This document shows positions 28,401-32,457 of a stretch of 32,457 bases of DNA, piece by piece. Below the pieces are notes generated by a model that did not search any database, had not been told where the DNA came from, and saw nothing but the letters and a program-made list of their open reading frames with translations. The stretch lies in assembly GCA_903845115.1 (NCBI GenBank), contig CAIMWE010000141.1, forward strand, positions 1-32,457, in the 5' to 3' direction. How positions within the stretch are numbered: the first letter of the stretch is position 1; each line of letters starts with the position of its first letter. The stretch is from an uncultured Acidobacteriota bacterium (lineage in GTDB: Bacteria > Acidobacteriota > Thermoanaerobaculia > UBA5066). The position numbers and the translations under genes are program-made.

Positions 28401-31400
28401 CAGACGGTCCTCGGGATCCTGGGGACGGAGGGCGGGAACGTCCTCTATCTCCCCTACGCCCTCCAGGCGCTCGACGTCGCGGGAGATCTCCCCGCTCGTG
28501 CCTACTCCCACGCGGTCGCGCGTCCCGACGACGAGCCGGGGAGGGAGGCCGGGACGCGCCGGTTCGACGTCACCCTCGCCGACGAGGGAGGGTGCGTCGC
28601 CGTGAGACTGACGGGCCTGGCCCTGCGCCCCGTCGCGGGGGCGGGGCCGGAGGTCTCTCCGGCCGCGGCTGTCCGGGGAGGCCTGGCCGCAGGGCTCCTC
28701 GTCGTCGGGCCGACCTGGGCTCCCTCCCCGCTGGCCGCCGCGCCGGCGTCGCCCCTGGGGGCTGTCGTCCTCTTCGACGGCCGGCCCGGCCGGGGTGAGG
28801 CCCTGCGGCGGGCGATCGCGGGAGAAGAAAGCGATGGCGGGGGAGACCTCGCGGTCGAGGTGGTCGCCGGGGATCGCTTCCGTTCGCTCGGCGGACTCTC
28901 GTTCGAGGCGCGCCCCGGCTCGCCCGAGGACGCGCGGGCGCTGACGGGCGAGCTGGTGTCTCGCGGCATCGCGCCCAGGACCGTCCTCGTCCTCTGGACC
29001 GGGGACGCGCCGGATCTCGAGTCCCAGCTCGTGCGAGGGTTCGATTCGTGCCTCTCGATCGCTCGCTCGGTGACGACTGCATGGCCCGGCCGGCGAGTCG
29101 ACCTCCTCGTCGTGGCCGGGGAGGGCGTGGAGGGCGCCGAGCCCGCCCTCGCCGCGCTCGGAGGCCTGGCCCGGAGCCTGTCGCGGGAAGCTCCCCACGT
29201 CTCGTGCCGGGTCGTCCACGTGCCGGAGGCGCTCCTCCGGGCGGAGGCCGCGCCGGACCTCGTCTCGCTCCTCCTGGCGGAAGCGCGAGGAGGCGCGGCG
29301 ATCGACCGCGAGGTGCGGTACTCGGGGAAGGAGAGGCTCGTCCTGGGTCTCTCGGAGATCGACCTGCCCCACGGCGCGGAGAGCGCGGCACCGGGGCCGG
29401 AGGTCTCCCTCGTGACGGGGGGGATAGGCGGGCTGGGGCGGCTCTTCGCCTCGCACCTGGCCCGGCGTCCCGGCGCGAGGCTCGTCCTCTCCGGCCGCTC
29501 GGCGCCGGACGAGGCGAGCGCCTCCTTCCTGCGGGAGCTGGAGGGGCTGGGGGCCGAGGCGATCTACGTTCCCGCCGACGTCGCGAGTCCCGAGGACGTC
29601 GAGCGCCTCCTCTCTTCTGCGCGGAGCCGGTTCGGGTCGGTGAACGCCGTCTACCACGCCGCGGGGGTGGCGGCGCCGGGCGCCGGACGGGCCGTCCTCT
29701 CTCCGAAGGTCCAGGGGTCGCTCCTCCTCGACGAAGCCACGAGAGAGGAGCCGCTCCGGCTGTTCGCGCTCTTCTCGTCCGTCGCCGGGGTCCTGGGGGA
29801 CGACTTCCAGCCGGGATACGCGTTCGCGAACGCGTTCCTCGACCGCTTCGCGCTCCGCCGCGAGGGGAGGAGGGCGCTGGGTCTCCGCCGCGGACGGACG
29901 CTCTCGATCGCGTGGCCCCCCTGGCGGGACGGCGGCATGCAGGGAGGGCCGGAACGGGAGCGGCTCCTCGCGTCGCTCGGCCTCGTGCCGCTCGGCGCCG
30001 CCGAGGGAATCGCGCTCTTCGAGAGGATCGCGGCGTCGGAGTGGAGCCGCTGCTTGCCGCTTCCGGGCGACGTCGTGCGGCTGCGGCACCTCGTCTCCGG
30101 CGCGGCCCTCACGACTTCGCCGCGATTGCAGGCCGGCGGACCGGCCGGGGCCGTCGCTCCGGCCGCGGTCGCGCCGTCCTTCGACGCCGTCGAGTCCGCG
30201 AGACGCGGTGTCCGGGAAGCCGTCTGCGAGATCCTGGGTGTGCGGCCCGGAGACGTCGACCTCGACGCGGACCTGCGCGACCACGGTTTCGACTCGATCG
30301 GGTTCACCGAGCTGGCCAACCGGCTGAACGACCGCTGGGGCCTCTCCCTCACGCCGGCTCTCTTCTTCGAGCATCCCACCCTGGAGAGCGTCGCCACGGC
30401 CGTCGCGGCCCGCCTCCCCGCGCCGCCGGAGACGCCCCGTCCCGTGCCCGGGAGGGCCGGGGAGGCCCCGTCCCCCCAGCCCGCGAGCAGGCCAGAGGGC
30501 GGGGCCGGGTCGACCTCCCGCGCGGTGGCTCCGCCGCCCGGCGGACCGGTGCCTCCATCTCCGGAGGGAGAGAGGGCTCGGCACGCCCCGGGTGAAGGCC
30601 CCGAGCCGATCGCCGTCATCGGCATGAGCGGGGTGATGCCCGGCTCGAGGGACCTCGAGACGTTCTGGCGGCACCTCGCTGCCGGGACCGACCTCGTGAC
30701 GGAGGTCCCCGCGGAGCGCCAGGACGCGAGCGGAGGGGCGGCGGACGAGACGGGGGGCCCGGTCGCGAGACGCGCCGGCTTCATGCCGGACGTGGACCGG
30801 TTCGACGCGGCCTTCTTCGGCATCTCGCCCCGCGAGGCGAGCCTCATGGACCCGCAGCAGAGGCTCTTCCTGGAGACGGTCTGGGCGACGATCGAGGACG
30901 CGGGGTACCGGGCGTCGGACCTGGCGGGCTCGTCGACCGGGGTCTTCGTGGGGGTGGCGAGCCTCGACTACGGCAACCTGATGGCGCGCGCGGGGGTGCC
31001 TGGCGACGCCCACTCCACGACGGGGATCTCGCATTCGGTCCTGGCCAACCGCGTCTCGAGCTTTCTCGACCTGCACGGCCCGAGCGAACCGATCGACACC
31101 GCCTGCTCGAGCTCCCTCGTCGCCATCCACCGCGCCATCGAGTCGATGCGGGGCGGCGACTGCGACCTCGCGATCGCGGGGGGGGTGAACGCGCTCCTCT
31201 CCCCGGACCTCTTCGACGCGTTCTCGAAGGCCGGGATGCTGAGCCCCGACGGCTGCTGCCGGACCTTCGACGCCTCCGCGAACGGGTACGTCCGGGGCGA
31301 GGGGGTCGGCGCCGTCCTCCTCAAGCCCCTCTCCCGCGCGCTCGCCGACGGCGACCAGATCCACGGCGTGATCCGGGGCTCGGCCGAGAACCACGGCGGA

Positions 31401-32457
31401 CGGGCGACGAGCCTCACGGCCCCCAACCCGAAGGCGCAGTCGGCGGTCATCGTCCGGGCCTGCGAGCGGGCGGGGGTCGACCCGGCCACCCTGACGTACG
31501 TGGAGGCTCACGGCACCGGGACCCGCCTGGGGGACCCGGTCGAGGTGAACGCCCTCAAGGAGGCCTTCTCAGAGCTCTTCCGCCGGCGCGGAGAGGAGCC
31601 CCCTCGGGAGCCCACCTGCGGCCTCGGCACGGTGAAGACGAACATCGGCCACCTCGAAACGGCCGCGGGGATCGCGGGAGTCCTCAAGGTCCTCCTCTCG
31701 TTCCGCCACCGCCTCCTCCCGGCCACCCTTCACTTCCGGGAGCTGAACCCGTTCATCGACCTCTCGGGGAGCCCGTTCTACGTGGTCGCGAGCGCCCGGG
31801 AGTGGGCGCCCGCGATGGACCGGGCCGGGCGGCTGGTGCGGCGGGCCGGCGTCAGCTCCTTCGGCTTCGGCGGGGCGAACGCCCACCTCGTCCTGGAGGA
31901 GTTCGTGCCGGGCGGGACGTCGCCCGCATCCCCCGGGGAGCGGCTCTTTCCCCTCTCGGCGCACAGCGAGGAGCGGCTGAGGGAGTACGCGGGCCGCCTG
32001 GCGCGGTTCGTCGAGGAAGGGACGGAGCTTCCCGAGCCGGAGTTCCTCTCCCGCGTGGCGTTCACGCTCCAGGCGGGACGGGAGGCGATGGAGGAGCGGC
32101 TGGCCTTCACGGCCGCGAGCCGCGCCGAGCTCAGGGACCGGCTCGCGGCCTTCGCGGCCGGCGATGTCGCCGGCGGCGTGCGGCGGGGCACCGTCCGGAG
32201 CGGCGGCCACGGTGAAGGAGTGCTGATCGACGGCGAGGAGGGGCGCGACTTCGTCAGGGCGCTGACCCTGAACGGGAAGCTCGACCGGCTCGCGCGGCTG
32301 TGGGTCACGGGCGCCGAGGTGGACTGGAACCTCCTCGACCCGGTCCATCCCCGCAGGATCTCCCTGCCGTCGTACCCCTTCGAGCGCCGGCGCTTCTGGT
32401 TCGACCAGGGGCCGGAGCCCCTTCCGCTCCCGATCCGGAGGGAGGCCGCGCAGGAGG
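13425..32457 (+). CDS. Giant trans-AT modular polyketide synthase, 3' end outside the window
   Basis: A single frame of 6,344 codons with no stop, open at the right edge. The start is taken as GTG 13425, the first start codon after the in-frame stop at 13419-13421; no strong Shine-Dalgarno precedes it. The first ~40 residues (VRRLLESVHSGRLSAEDGF) look like an N-terminal docking helix pair. Domain order by residue: KS1 47-468, DH 630-894, ACP 933-1005; KS2 1059-1489, DH 1695-1965, KR to about 2420, ACP around Ser2523; KS3 2602-3019, ACP around Ser3245; KS4 3307-3722, cMT about 3767-4065, ACP around Ser4134; KS5 4197-4622, DH about 4805-5070, KR to about 5550, ACP around Ser5624; KS6 5727-6160, then cut. 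No AT domain or GHSxG motif is seen; each KS is followed by only 10-170 residues before a YPFxR-type linker. Malonyl units must therefore be supplied by a separate AT. All six KS starts lie in one reading frame, so no frameshift is evident. Confidence 0.95.
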   Translation, partial: MPRSALVRRLLESVHSGRLSAEDGFELIRALRKEAIGEAGSRESEGIAVIGMAGRFAGAGNLEEFWANLEAGRDSVVEVPPDRWDLERFYDPDPESAGKSPCRWGGFLRSVREFDPRFFGISPREAERMDPQQRLFLEVAWNAFEDAGTSPEELRGKVCAVYVGCKEGDYRDLLRLEALDAYAAIGSNPAILAARISYSLDLKGPSLTVDTACSSALVALHLACESLRAGTCEMALVGGVAVMSTPGNHVMLGKTGMLSPRGRCRAFDAKADGFVPGEGVGAVVLKPLSRALADRDHVHGVILGSGTNQDGRTNGITAPSGPSQEALETAVYDRFGIDPATLTYVEAHGTGTGLGDPIEVQALSAAFRRKTARTGFAAIGSVKTNIGHALAASGIAGLLKVLLCLERRTLVPSLHFDRENELLDLARSPFHVNTRTRPWDVEGGIPRRAAVSSFGFSGTNAHVVVGEAPDVKRTGGPAGTPFPFVFSARTEEALRRRIGDFRTWLGSRGRGQRPEDVAFTLLRGRSWMACRAAVVARTADELEGRLAELLSSGTVSGSCPGSGREVAAAEGIALAFVRGEPPATDALFGGLDVRRVRLPGYPFARESYWVPDADLRPFGGTVEPRPDAGDVVAGRVRLSGEEFFLRDHVVAGRRLLPGVALLEMVRAAAQLACGSPVRTMRNVVWGSPVAFEGEAVDLAIHLFRSASPGTRPFEVWSSPPDGRRLHSSGTVVFSRGDEGAAPERVDLEAILARVGPPLARGETYARFSEQGFDYGPSLQAIVGLAGNGSEALASLELPPSVVETASSWVLHPSLLDGALQALLGVTGRSGEAGSPVPFSLGELEVLGPLPPTCLAWLVVSGPAGKTGLEKLDVRLFGPSGKVLVRMRDLSIRRLRGEPAAVSSGRAAAGTATPPEAALPVADGSVAPDRARREAERLVRAALERAVRIPAGQLGPRESFESLGVDSIMVMSMTRELERSLGELPKTLFFEHRNLADLSASLARSHEGPLLALRAEEPPRSSGSEAGAAPPAPAPGPGAAPAPGRAKAVRGDAGGEREPIAVIGLAGRYPMAADLDVFWDNLKAGRDCITEIPKERWDCRRDFDPDPEHEGKSYSRWGGFVPDVEAFDPLFFRISPREAEIMDPQERLFLEASWAALEDAGYAPGTLGTRRVGVWAGVMYGHYQLYGAEAALRGRNVALGASYASIANRVSFTFDFRGPSLALDSMCSSSLTALHLACDSLRRGEVDVALAGGVNVTIHPQKYLLLSQAKVASTDGRCRSFGAGGDGYVPGEGVGVLVLKPLSRALADGDHIHGLVLGTAVGHGGRTNGYTVPDPAAQAEVIAEALARAGVPARTVSYLEAHGTGTALGDPIEVAGLTRAFRATTDDDGFCAIGSLKSNVGHLEAAAGVAGVTKVLLQMRHGQLVPSLHAAVPNPHIDFSRTPFVLQREAAPWPRPASRGDGGDRPLRRAGVSSFGAGGSNAHVVLEEFDSGEGTTLPEDRPQLFVLSARNGERLRLSARRLAAFLERRAAGQREGGPLLASDVAYTLQVGREAMESRLAVVAESLGTLAAKLRRFAEEGAGSSGDPSAVVGERTRRSASSPLALEEEDLHEMAGSLLLAGKLSTLARMWASGADLDWRRLRSGSRARRVPLPTYPFARERYWMPDSLPRGPLEAAGLAVQAGSATASSAEVADGHRLVGRGEARGEGMRFPCELSAGDDVIGHHVVGSSARLPAAVSLELARAAGALAAGRPVRGLGGVAWRAPLDFPGGTRSIEARLGPVQEGGCSFELVALDTSPPVVVAEGHVLFGEKGEREPPPVDLGAAWRRCGPVSSGAATYEALRAAGLAHGDRYRVIEESATGEGEAIARLKLPLELLPELETLPFHPSLLDGALQVVAGVGGCWPAGALPVPFALGEIRVFGPLPASLEVHARLAARPEGPIRRFDVDLVAPSGRTVATMRDLAVKVLAPRETDAPTPLLYAPVWIGQSHLSPAAVREGVLILAGEASRDELVRAVSGMASQVAVAVPGRAFASTGEGRFEVRPGEVADFRDLLEQLSRGGPGPGTIVHAWAGPAADGAGAFWPERARGIGTLFALTRALLGQRSIRDVEVLFFHPSGAFGPSPVHAAAAGFARSLVQENPRVRCRVVGYEGALAETVGKELAIGSRRADIEVVHESGERRVRRLRRIAAAGLDAADAAPLRPRGVYLVTGGLKGIGFHVARHLARTVNARLVLAGRSEAGDGARERLAQLEADGGAAVYLPGDVADFAHAERLVAAARDRFGGLNGVVHAAGVLRDGFLLKKTEADFEAVVAPKVGGALVLDEVTASLPLDLFVLFSSLAGTLGNVGQADYAYANAFLDAFAGQRERWRVAGRRQGRSLSIGWAYWKDGGMRMSEAAERLLVESGLRSLDAGSGLAAFRRCLSVPGSHLVVADGEAPAVDALVGAVADGEVEVAAEAAESSSAETRGRPGGLPVVPRGVRPEAPGAEVERAAGLVAGALSRVLKVPVGRIRPDDPFLDYGVDSVTALAVTRALEGTYGPLPKTLLFEHGSVARLSAHLASEGSRAAPPPAPAKAAEAPPPRHFAPTVAAWTRPGIPVREEDVAIIGLAGRYPMAPDLGTLWTNLAGGRDCVTEVPGDRWGEEWFDAGGAPGKSTCRWGGFLDGVDRFDPRFFGITPREAELMDPQERLFLEVAWQTVEDAALTRGALERSRVGVFVGVMWAQYQLFGAECLARGEAVPASSFASIANRVSYFCGFTGPSLALDTMCSSSLTAIHLACESLRRGECDVALAGGVNVSIHPQKYVLLSQGRFVAKGGRCRAFGAGADGYVPGEGVGAALLKPLARALADGDPIRAVIKASAVNHGGRSAGYSVPSAKGQGALVRRAIELSGVEPGSISYVEAHGTGTALGDPIEVRGLEEALRSSGFPAGGCALGSVKSNLGHLESAAGIAGLTKVVLQLEHRRLVPTLHAEVLNPDLGLLGTPFRIQRELSEWTGSPLRAGVSSFGAGGANAHLVLEEAPVPDGREERPEDGTPRLVLLSARNEERLRESARRLASFVGERSGPGLALADVARTTQLGREAMEERLAVVAGDLGQLRRLLEGFSDGAPEEGGVFTGRVGESAPPREEAGRLKARWLSEGNLEELARLWVAGAEVDWSELPAEGGRRISIPPYPFARERHWVAGTSAVAPPARAESAGQEERPPASRPAAVGTSPRAYLEGLLLSQFKLRVTVADENVNFADLGLDSVLSAELIGRMEKELGPLPKTLVLEYPTLRALSEHLAENHGERLSAPSPAPVEARGGGDPGPVDIAIVGIAGRYPGARSLEEFWSLLREGRTAVSRCARERWALVGVPAADVVGEWGAFLPDVDRFDPFAFGITPLEARGMPPEERLFLEVAWRTLEDAGYSQAELAGRSVGVFVGATANTYPLALAEARPSDLPAPDTSSFSLANRVSYFFDWTGPSLVVDTACSSSLAALHLACESLRRGECELAVAGGVNLYLHPSRYRRLAQGRLLATTGPRGLYERGGEGFVPGEGVGAVLLRPLSRALADGDHVHGVIRASGLSHKGRSNGFHAPSPRSQPALLSRVLASAGLDASSIGYVEAQAIGSEVPDAVEWQGLGRVFAGGTAGRCALGSLKPAIGHLEAASGIAQLTKVLLQIRHGEMAPVRVARETSAEIRLEGSPFFVPEAPTPWPATGLARRALLGSFGAGGVEVFLVVEEPPEAGRGGRAPLPPRPFERVRCWLDGNGPAATVGKAAEAPAGAAGDSPVARYYDAAIPPAGADEEALLTFAPFPELVPGFSWLNVMTDPGQYPAEARLVREKQLELRGVALRHVDLGSVRRLLDLGCGLASDLVRLTRANGALTADGYTLSPAQARAGEEGIRRAGLEGRCRVFCRDSAAEAFPGVYDLVIGFEVTFHVERKEALFANVAAHLAPGGRLVLADVVARTAAPVRLGERGQFTSNVEEWCAVLARAGLYVAGCVDASREVATFLSNPDFDADLARLAERRPDLRAVAEEHRGWHGFGLALDAGLLSYVLLSIEQGGGQSVEELSGRSRAALVEPVPYRQALREAEEGRNAAGPRTIPAPVAGPAPVEAPDVASLVERITGIAARALGTEAARLDPGTPLAEYGVGSLLGLKLLEEINRELGSRLEIRALYDHPTLRALGRHAARELSATGPVASRAVSVAPGATRPEGDIAVIGMAGRFPLAREVSQLWRNLAAGVDAVTEVPASRWDWHRHFDPNPRAADRTVSRWGGFVDGVFEFDPAFFRISPSEALVMDPQQRLFLEACWTALEDAGYAGSAVDGARCGVVAGALDGDYRKRLRREGAAPRVAQSMLGNSGSILASRIAYFLNLKGPALSVNTACSSALVGVHLSCESLRRGETDLMLAGGVTLYLDEEPFILMSKAGMLSPTGRCRAFDDDADGIAVGEAVAVVVLKRLADAQRDGDRVYGVIRGSGVNQDGRTNGITAPSGEAQTALVREVLERSGVDPGTIGYVEAHGTGTRLGDPIEVRALTDAFRAFTDRRGFCALGSVKSNLGHTSAASGVVGLVKVLLSLRHECIPPTLHVTRENGHLGLESSPFFVNRSPRGWPARKGAPRRAAVSSFGYSGTNCHVIVEEAPPRAVCGSVPTGEGLPGSPRGDAGVELVPLSARTEERLRDYATELLSSLEGPGVPPDDAVDDARRALAEVAAVFQLREPMEARLAAVVSSLAGLRAKLRGFLAGEPGEAGLFRPGTLPTQEGHDWSSLASQWVSGAEVGFRELRRKAGIPLPERRLDILPTYPFARGSYGLPAPEAAPAASPSPSSRVVERLDGTDPRVCEHVVQGVKTLPGVAALEMARAGGERALPGRGVSGLRDVVWSRPVTVPEGTVVELELEVKERPGGEVTFVLSSGSVEHVRGRLVFGEGTGREDGPAGPLDLAAILSRCTRSTGGEEFYLAFGTSGVAHGPSLRSVRELLAGDGEAIARLEWPEPFPLPGARLDLAMLDGALQTVLGILGTEGGNVLYLPYALQALDVAGDLPARAYSHAVARPDDEPGREAGTRRFDVTLADEGGCVAVRLTGLALRPVAGAGPEVSPAAAVRGGLAAGLLVVGPTWAPSPLAAAPASPLGAVVLFDGRPGRGEALRRAIAGEESDGGGDLAVEVVAGDRFRSLGGLSFEARPGSPEDARALTGELVSRGIAPRTVLVLWTGDAPDLESQLVRGFDSCLSIARSVTTAWPGRRVDLLVVAGEGVEGAEPALAALGGLARSLSREAPHVSCRVVHVPEALLRAEAAPDLVSLLLAEARGGAAIDREVRYSGKERLVLGLSEIDLPHGAESAAPGPEVSLVTGGIGGLGRLFASHLARRPGARLVLSGRSAPDEASASFLRELEGLGAEAIYVPADVASPEDVERLLSSARSRFGSVNAVYHAAGVAAPGAGRAVLSPKVQGSLLLDEATREEPLRLFALFSSVAGVLGDDFQPGYAFANAFLDRFALRREGRRALGLRRGRTLSIAWPPWRDGGMQGGPERERLLASLGLVPLGAAEGIALFERIAASEWSRCLPLPGDVVRLRHLVSGAALTTSPRLQAGGPAGAVAPAAVAPSFDAVESARRGVREAVCEILGVRPGDVDLDADLRDHGFDSIGFTELANRLNDRWGLSLTPALFFEHPTLESVATAVAARLPAPPETPRPVPGRAGEAPSPQPASRPEGGAGSTSRAVAPPPGGPVPPSPEGERARHAPGEGPEPIAVIGMSGVMPGSRDLETFWRHLAAGTDLVTEVPAERQDASGGAADETGGPVARRAGFMPDVDRFDAAFFGISPREASLMDPQQRLFLETVWATIEDAGYRASDLAGSSTGVFVGVASLDYGNLMARAGVPGDAHSTTGISHSVLANRVSSFLDLHGPSEPIDTACSSSLVAIHRAIESMRGGDCDLAIAGGVNALLSPDLFDAFSKAGMLSPDGCCRTFDASANGYVRGEGVGAVLLKPLSRALADGDQIHGVIRGSAENHGGRATSLTAPNPKAQSAVIVRACERAGVDPATLTYVEAHGTGTRLGDPVEVNALKEAFSELFRRRGEEPPREPTCGLGTVKTNIGHLETAAGIAGVLKVLLSFRHRLLPATLHFRELNPFIDLSGSPFYVVASAREWAPAMDRAGRLVRRAGVSSFGFGGANAHLVLEEFVPGGTSPASPGERLFPLSAHSEERLREYAGRLARFVEEGTELPEPEFLSRVAFTLQAGREAMEERLAFTAASRAELRDRLAAFAAGDVAGGVRRGTVRSGGHGEGVLIDGEEGRDFVRALTLNGKLDRLARLWVTGAEVDWNLLDPVHPRRISLPSYPFERRRFWFDQGPEPLPLPIRREAAQE
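13563..16440 (+). other. PKS module 1: KS1-DH-ACP
   Basis: KS1 has the complete catalytic set: Cys213 (DTACSSAL), His348 (EAHGTGT) and His388 (KTNIGH). It is followed by about 130 residues and the LPGYPFARESYW linker, with no AT. The DH has His648 in HVVAGRRLLP, a FDYGPSLQ segment and Asp816 in HPSLLDGALQ, so it looks active. There is no KR in this module. The ACP serine is Ser966 in GVDSIMVM, followed by LPKTLFFEH, a typical trans-AT carrier sequence. Dehydration therefore needs a hydroxyl made elsewhere: by a trans KR, or on an upstream protein before transfer, as in split modules. No loading domain precedes KS1. Confidence 0.88.
16593..21110 (+). other. PKS module 2: KS2-DH-KR-ACP
   Basis: KS2 has Cys1226 within DSMCSSSLTA, plus HGTGT and SNVGH, so it is complete. 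The DH keeps His1724 and Asp1890 (HPSLLDGALQ). However, the Gly of the HxxxGxxxxP motif is Ser (HVVGSSARLP), and the usual YGPxF segment reads HGDRY, so activity is uncertain. The KR has TGGLKGIG for NADPH and catalytic Ser2338 and Tyr2351 (FSSLAG...QADYAYAN). An LRD sequence after HAAGV carries the Asp associated with B-type ketoreduction. The ACP serine is Ser2523 (GVDSVTAL). The expected output is a beta-hydroxy or, if the DH works, an alpha,beta-unsaturated unit. Confidence 0.88.
21228..23280 (+). other. PKS module 3: KS3-ACP
   Basis: KS3 has Cys2766 (DTMCSSSLTA), EAHGTGT and SNLGH, so it should condense. About 150 residues and an IPPYPFARERHW linker lead directly into an ACP with Ser3245 (GLDSVLSAEL). 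No reductive domain lies between. The product on this ACP should be a beta-keto thioester, which the next half-module can take over. KS3 closely resembles KS2, including the Met before the active-site Cys and the YQLxGAE segment. Confidence 0.88.
23343..25950 (+). other. PKS module 4: non-elongating KS4 - C-methyltransferase - ACP
   Basis: KS4 keeps Cys3469 (DTACSSSLAA) and His3642 (PAIGH). In the HGTGT position it reads QAIGS (Gln3604), and the following GDP motif is lost. The end motif, normally NAHxVLEE, is VEVFLVVEE. Loss of the HGTGT histidine is the standard mark of a KS that transfers chains but does not condense. The post-KS linker has almost vanished: LPPRPFERVRCW follows within about ten residues. 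The methyltransferase shows FAPFPELVPGFSW and the SAM motif LLDLGCGLASD (around residue 3843), with GFEVTFHV further on, typical of trans-AT cMTs. The ACP serine is Ser4134, but the motif is GVGSLL, with Gly replacing the usual Asp. Confidence 0.88.
26007..30417 (+). other. PKS module 5: KS5-DH-KR-ACP
   Basis: KS5 has Cys4367 (NTACSSALVG), EAHGTGT and SNLGH. The DH has His4824 in HVVQGVKTLP and Asp4989 in MLDGALQ, so it should be active. The KR has TGGIGGLG, with Ser5452 and Tyr5465 (FSSVAG...PGYAFAN). Between HAAGV and PKVQG it is about eight residues shorter than the KR of module 2, and it lacks the LxD aspartate, which suggests A-type or altered stereochemistry. The ACP serine is Ser5624 (GFDSIGFTEL). 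The ACP is followed by a roughly 60-residue Pro/Gly/Arg-rich linker. Expected output: a double bond. Confidence 0.88.
30603..32457 (+). other. PKS module 6: KS6, remainder outside the window
   Basis: KS6 has Cys5894 (DTACSSSLVA), EAHGTGTRLGDP and TNIGH, so it should condense. It differs from the other KSs in the part after the active site (IHRAIESMRGGD; PDLFDAFSKAGMLSPDG). It probably belongs to another substrate clade. The LPSYPFERRRFW linker is reached near the right edge; the processing domains and ACP lie beyond it. Confidence 0.85.

Noticed and set aside
22290-31511. Open frame of 3,073 codons on the minus strand within the PKS
   Set aside because: It mirrors KS, cMT, DH and KR coding sequence on the plus strand, which has all the catalytic motifs. 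The antisense product has no recognisable motif.

Overview
This is a GC-rich window (apparently near 70% G+C, estimated by eye) from a Gram-negative bacterium: it carries a TolC-type outer-membrane channel, a lipoprotein-like periplasmic adaptor and two inner-membrane RND pumps. The gene style (REP-associated Y1 transposases, small DUF6200/DUF6312-like genes, a huge trans-AT polyketide synthase) would fit Acidobacteriota or a myxobacterium-like lineage. No marker gene is present, so the taxonomy is a guess.

Layout. (1) Positions 1-2922 are mobile-element debris: a decayed, internally deleted copy of a Y1 transposase gene at the left edge, the 5' stub of what looks like an exported-protein gene broken at a G9 run, an IS21-family remnant (end repeats plus an N-terminally short istB, no istA), and an intact Y1 element with near-perfect 24-bp inverted ends. 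(2) 2978-3289 is a small basic protein gene. (3) 3458-12411 is a tightly packed efflux operon: TolC-like channel, membrane-fusion protein, RND permease 1, RND permease 2, with 4-nt GTGA overlaps at the last two junctions. (4) 12565-13274 is a divergent pair of small genes; the rightward one is 77/103 identical to the gene at 2978-3289. (5) From 13425 to the right edge (19,033 nt, 6,344 full codons, no stop) runs one open frame encoding a modular type I polyketide synthase, cut by the window end.

The synthase has six ketosynthase (KS) domains and no acyltransferase (AT) domain in the visible part, which is the trans-AT architecture. Visible order: N-terminal docking-like helix, KS1-DH-ACP, KS2-DH-KR-ACP, KS3-ACP, KS4-cMT-ACP, KS5-DH-KR-ACP, KS6-(cut). 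KS4 has lost the HGTGT histidine and is probably non-elongating. It precedes the C-methyltransferase, so modules 3 and 4 together probably make one extension plus one alpha-methylation. The chain must reach KS1 from another protein, because no loading module is seen. AT, tailoring genes and the rest of the cluster should lie to the right.

How the parts may work together: the RND system could export the polyketide or protect the host from it, since it sits just upstream on the same strand. However, two small genes and a possible terminator separate it from the synthase, so this link is inference. No tRNA, rRNA, CRISPR array or riboswitch was recognised.
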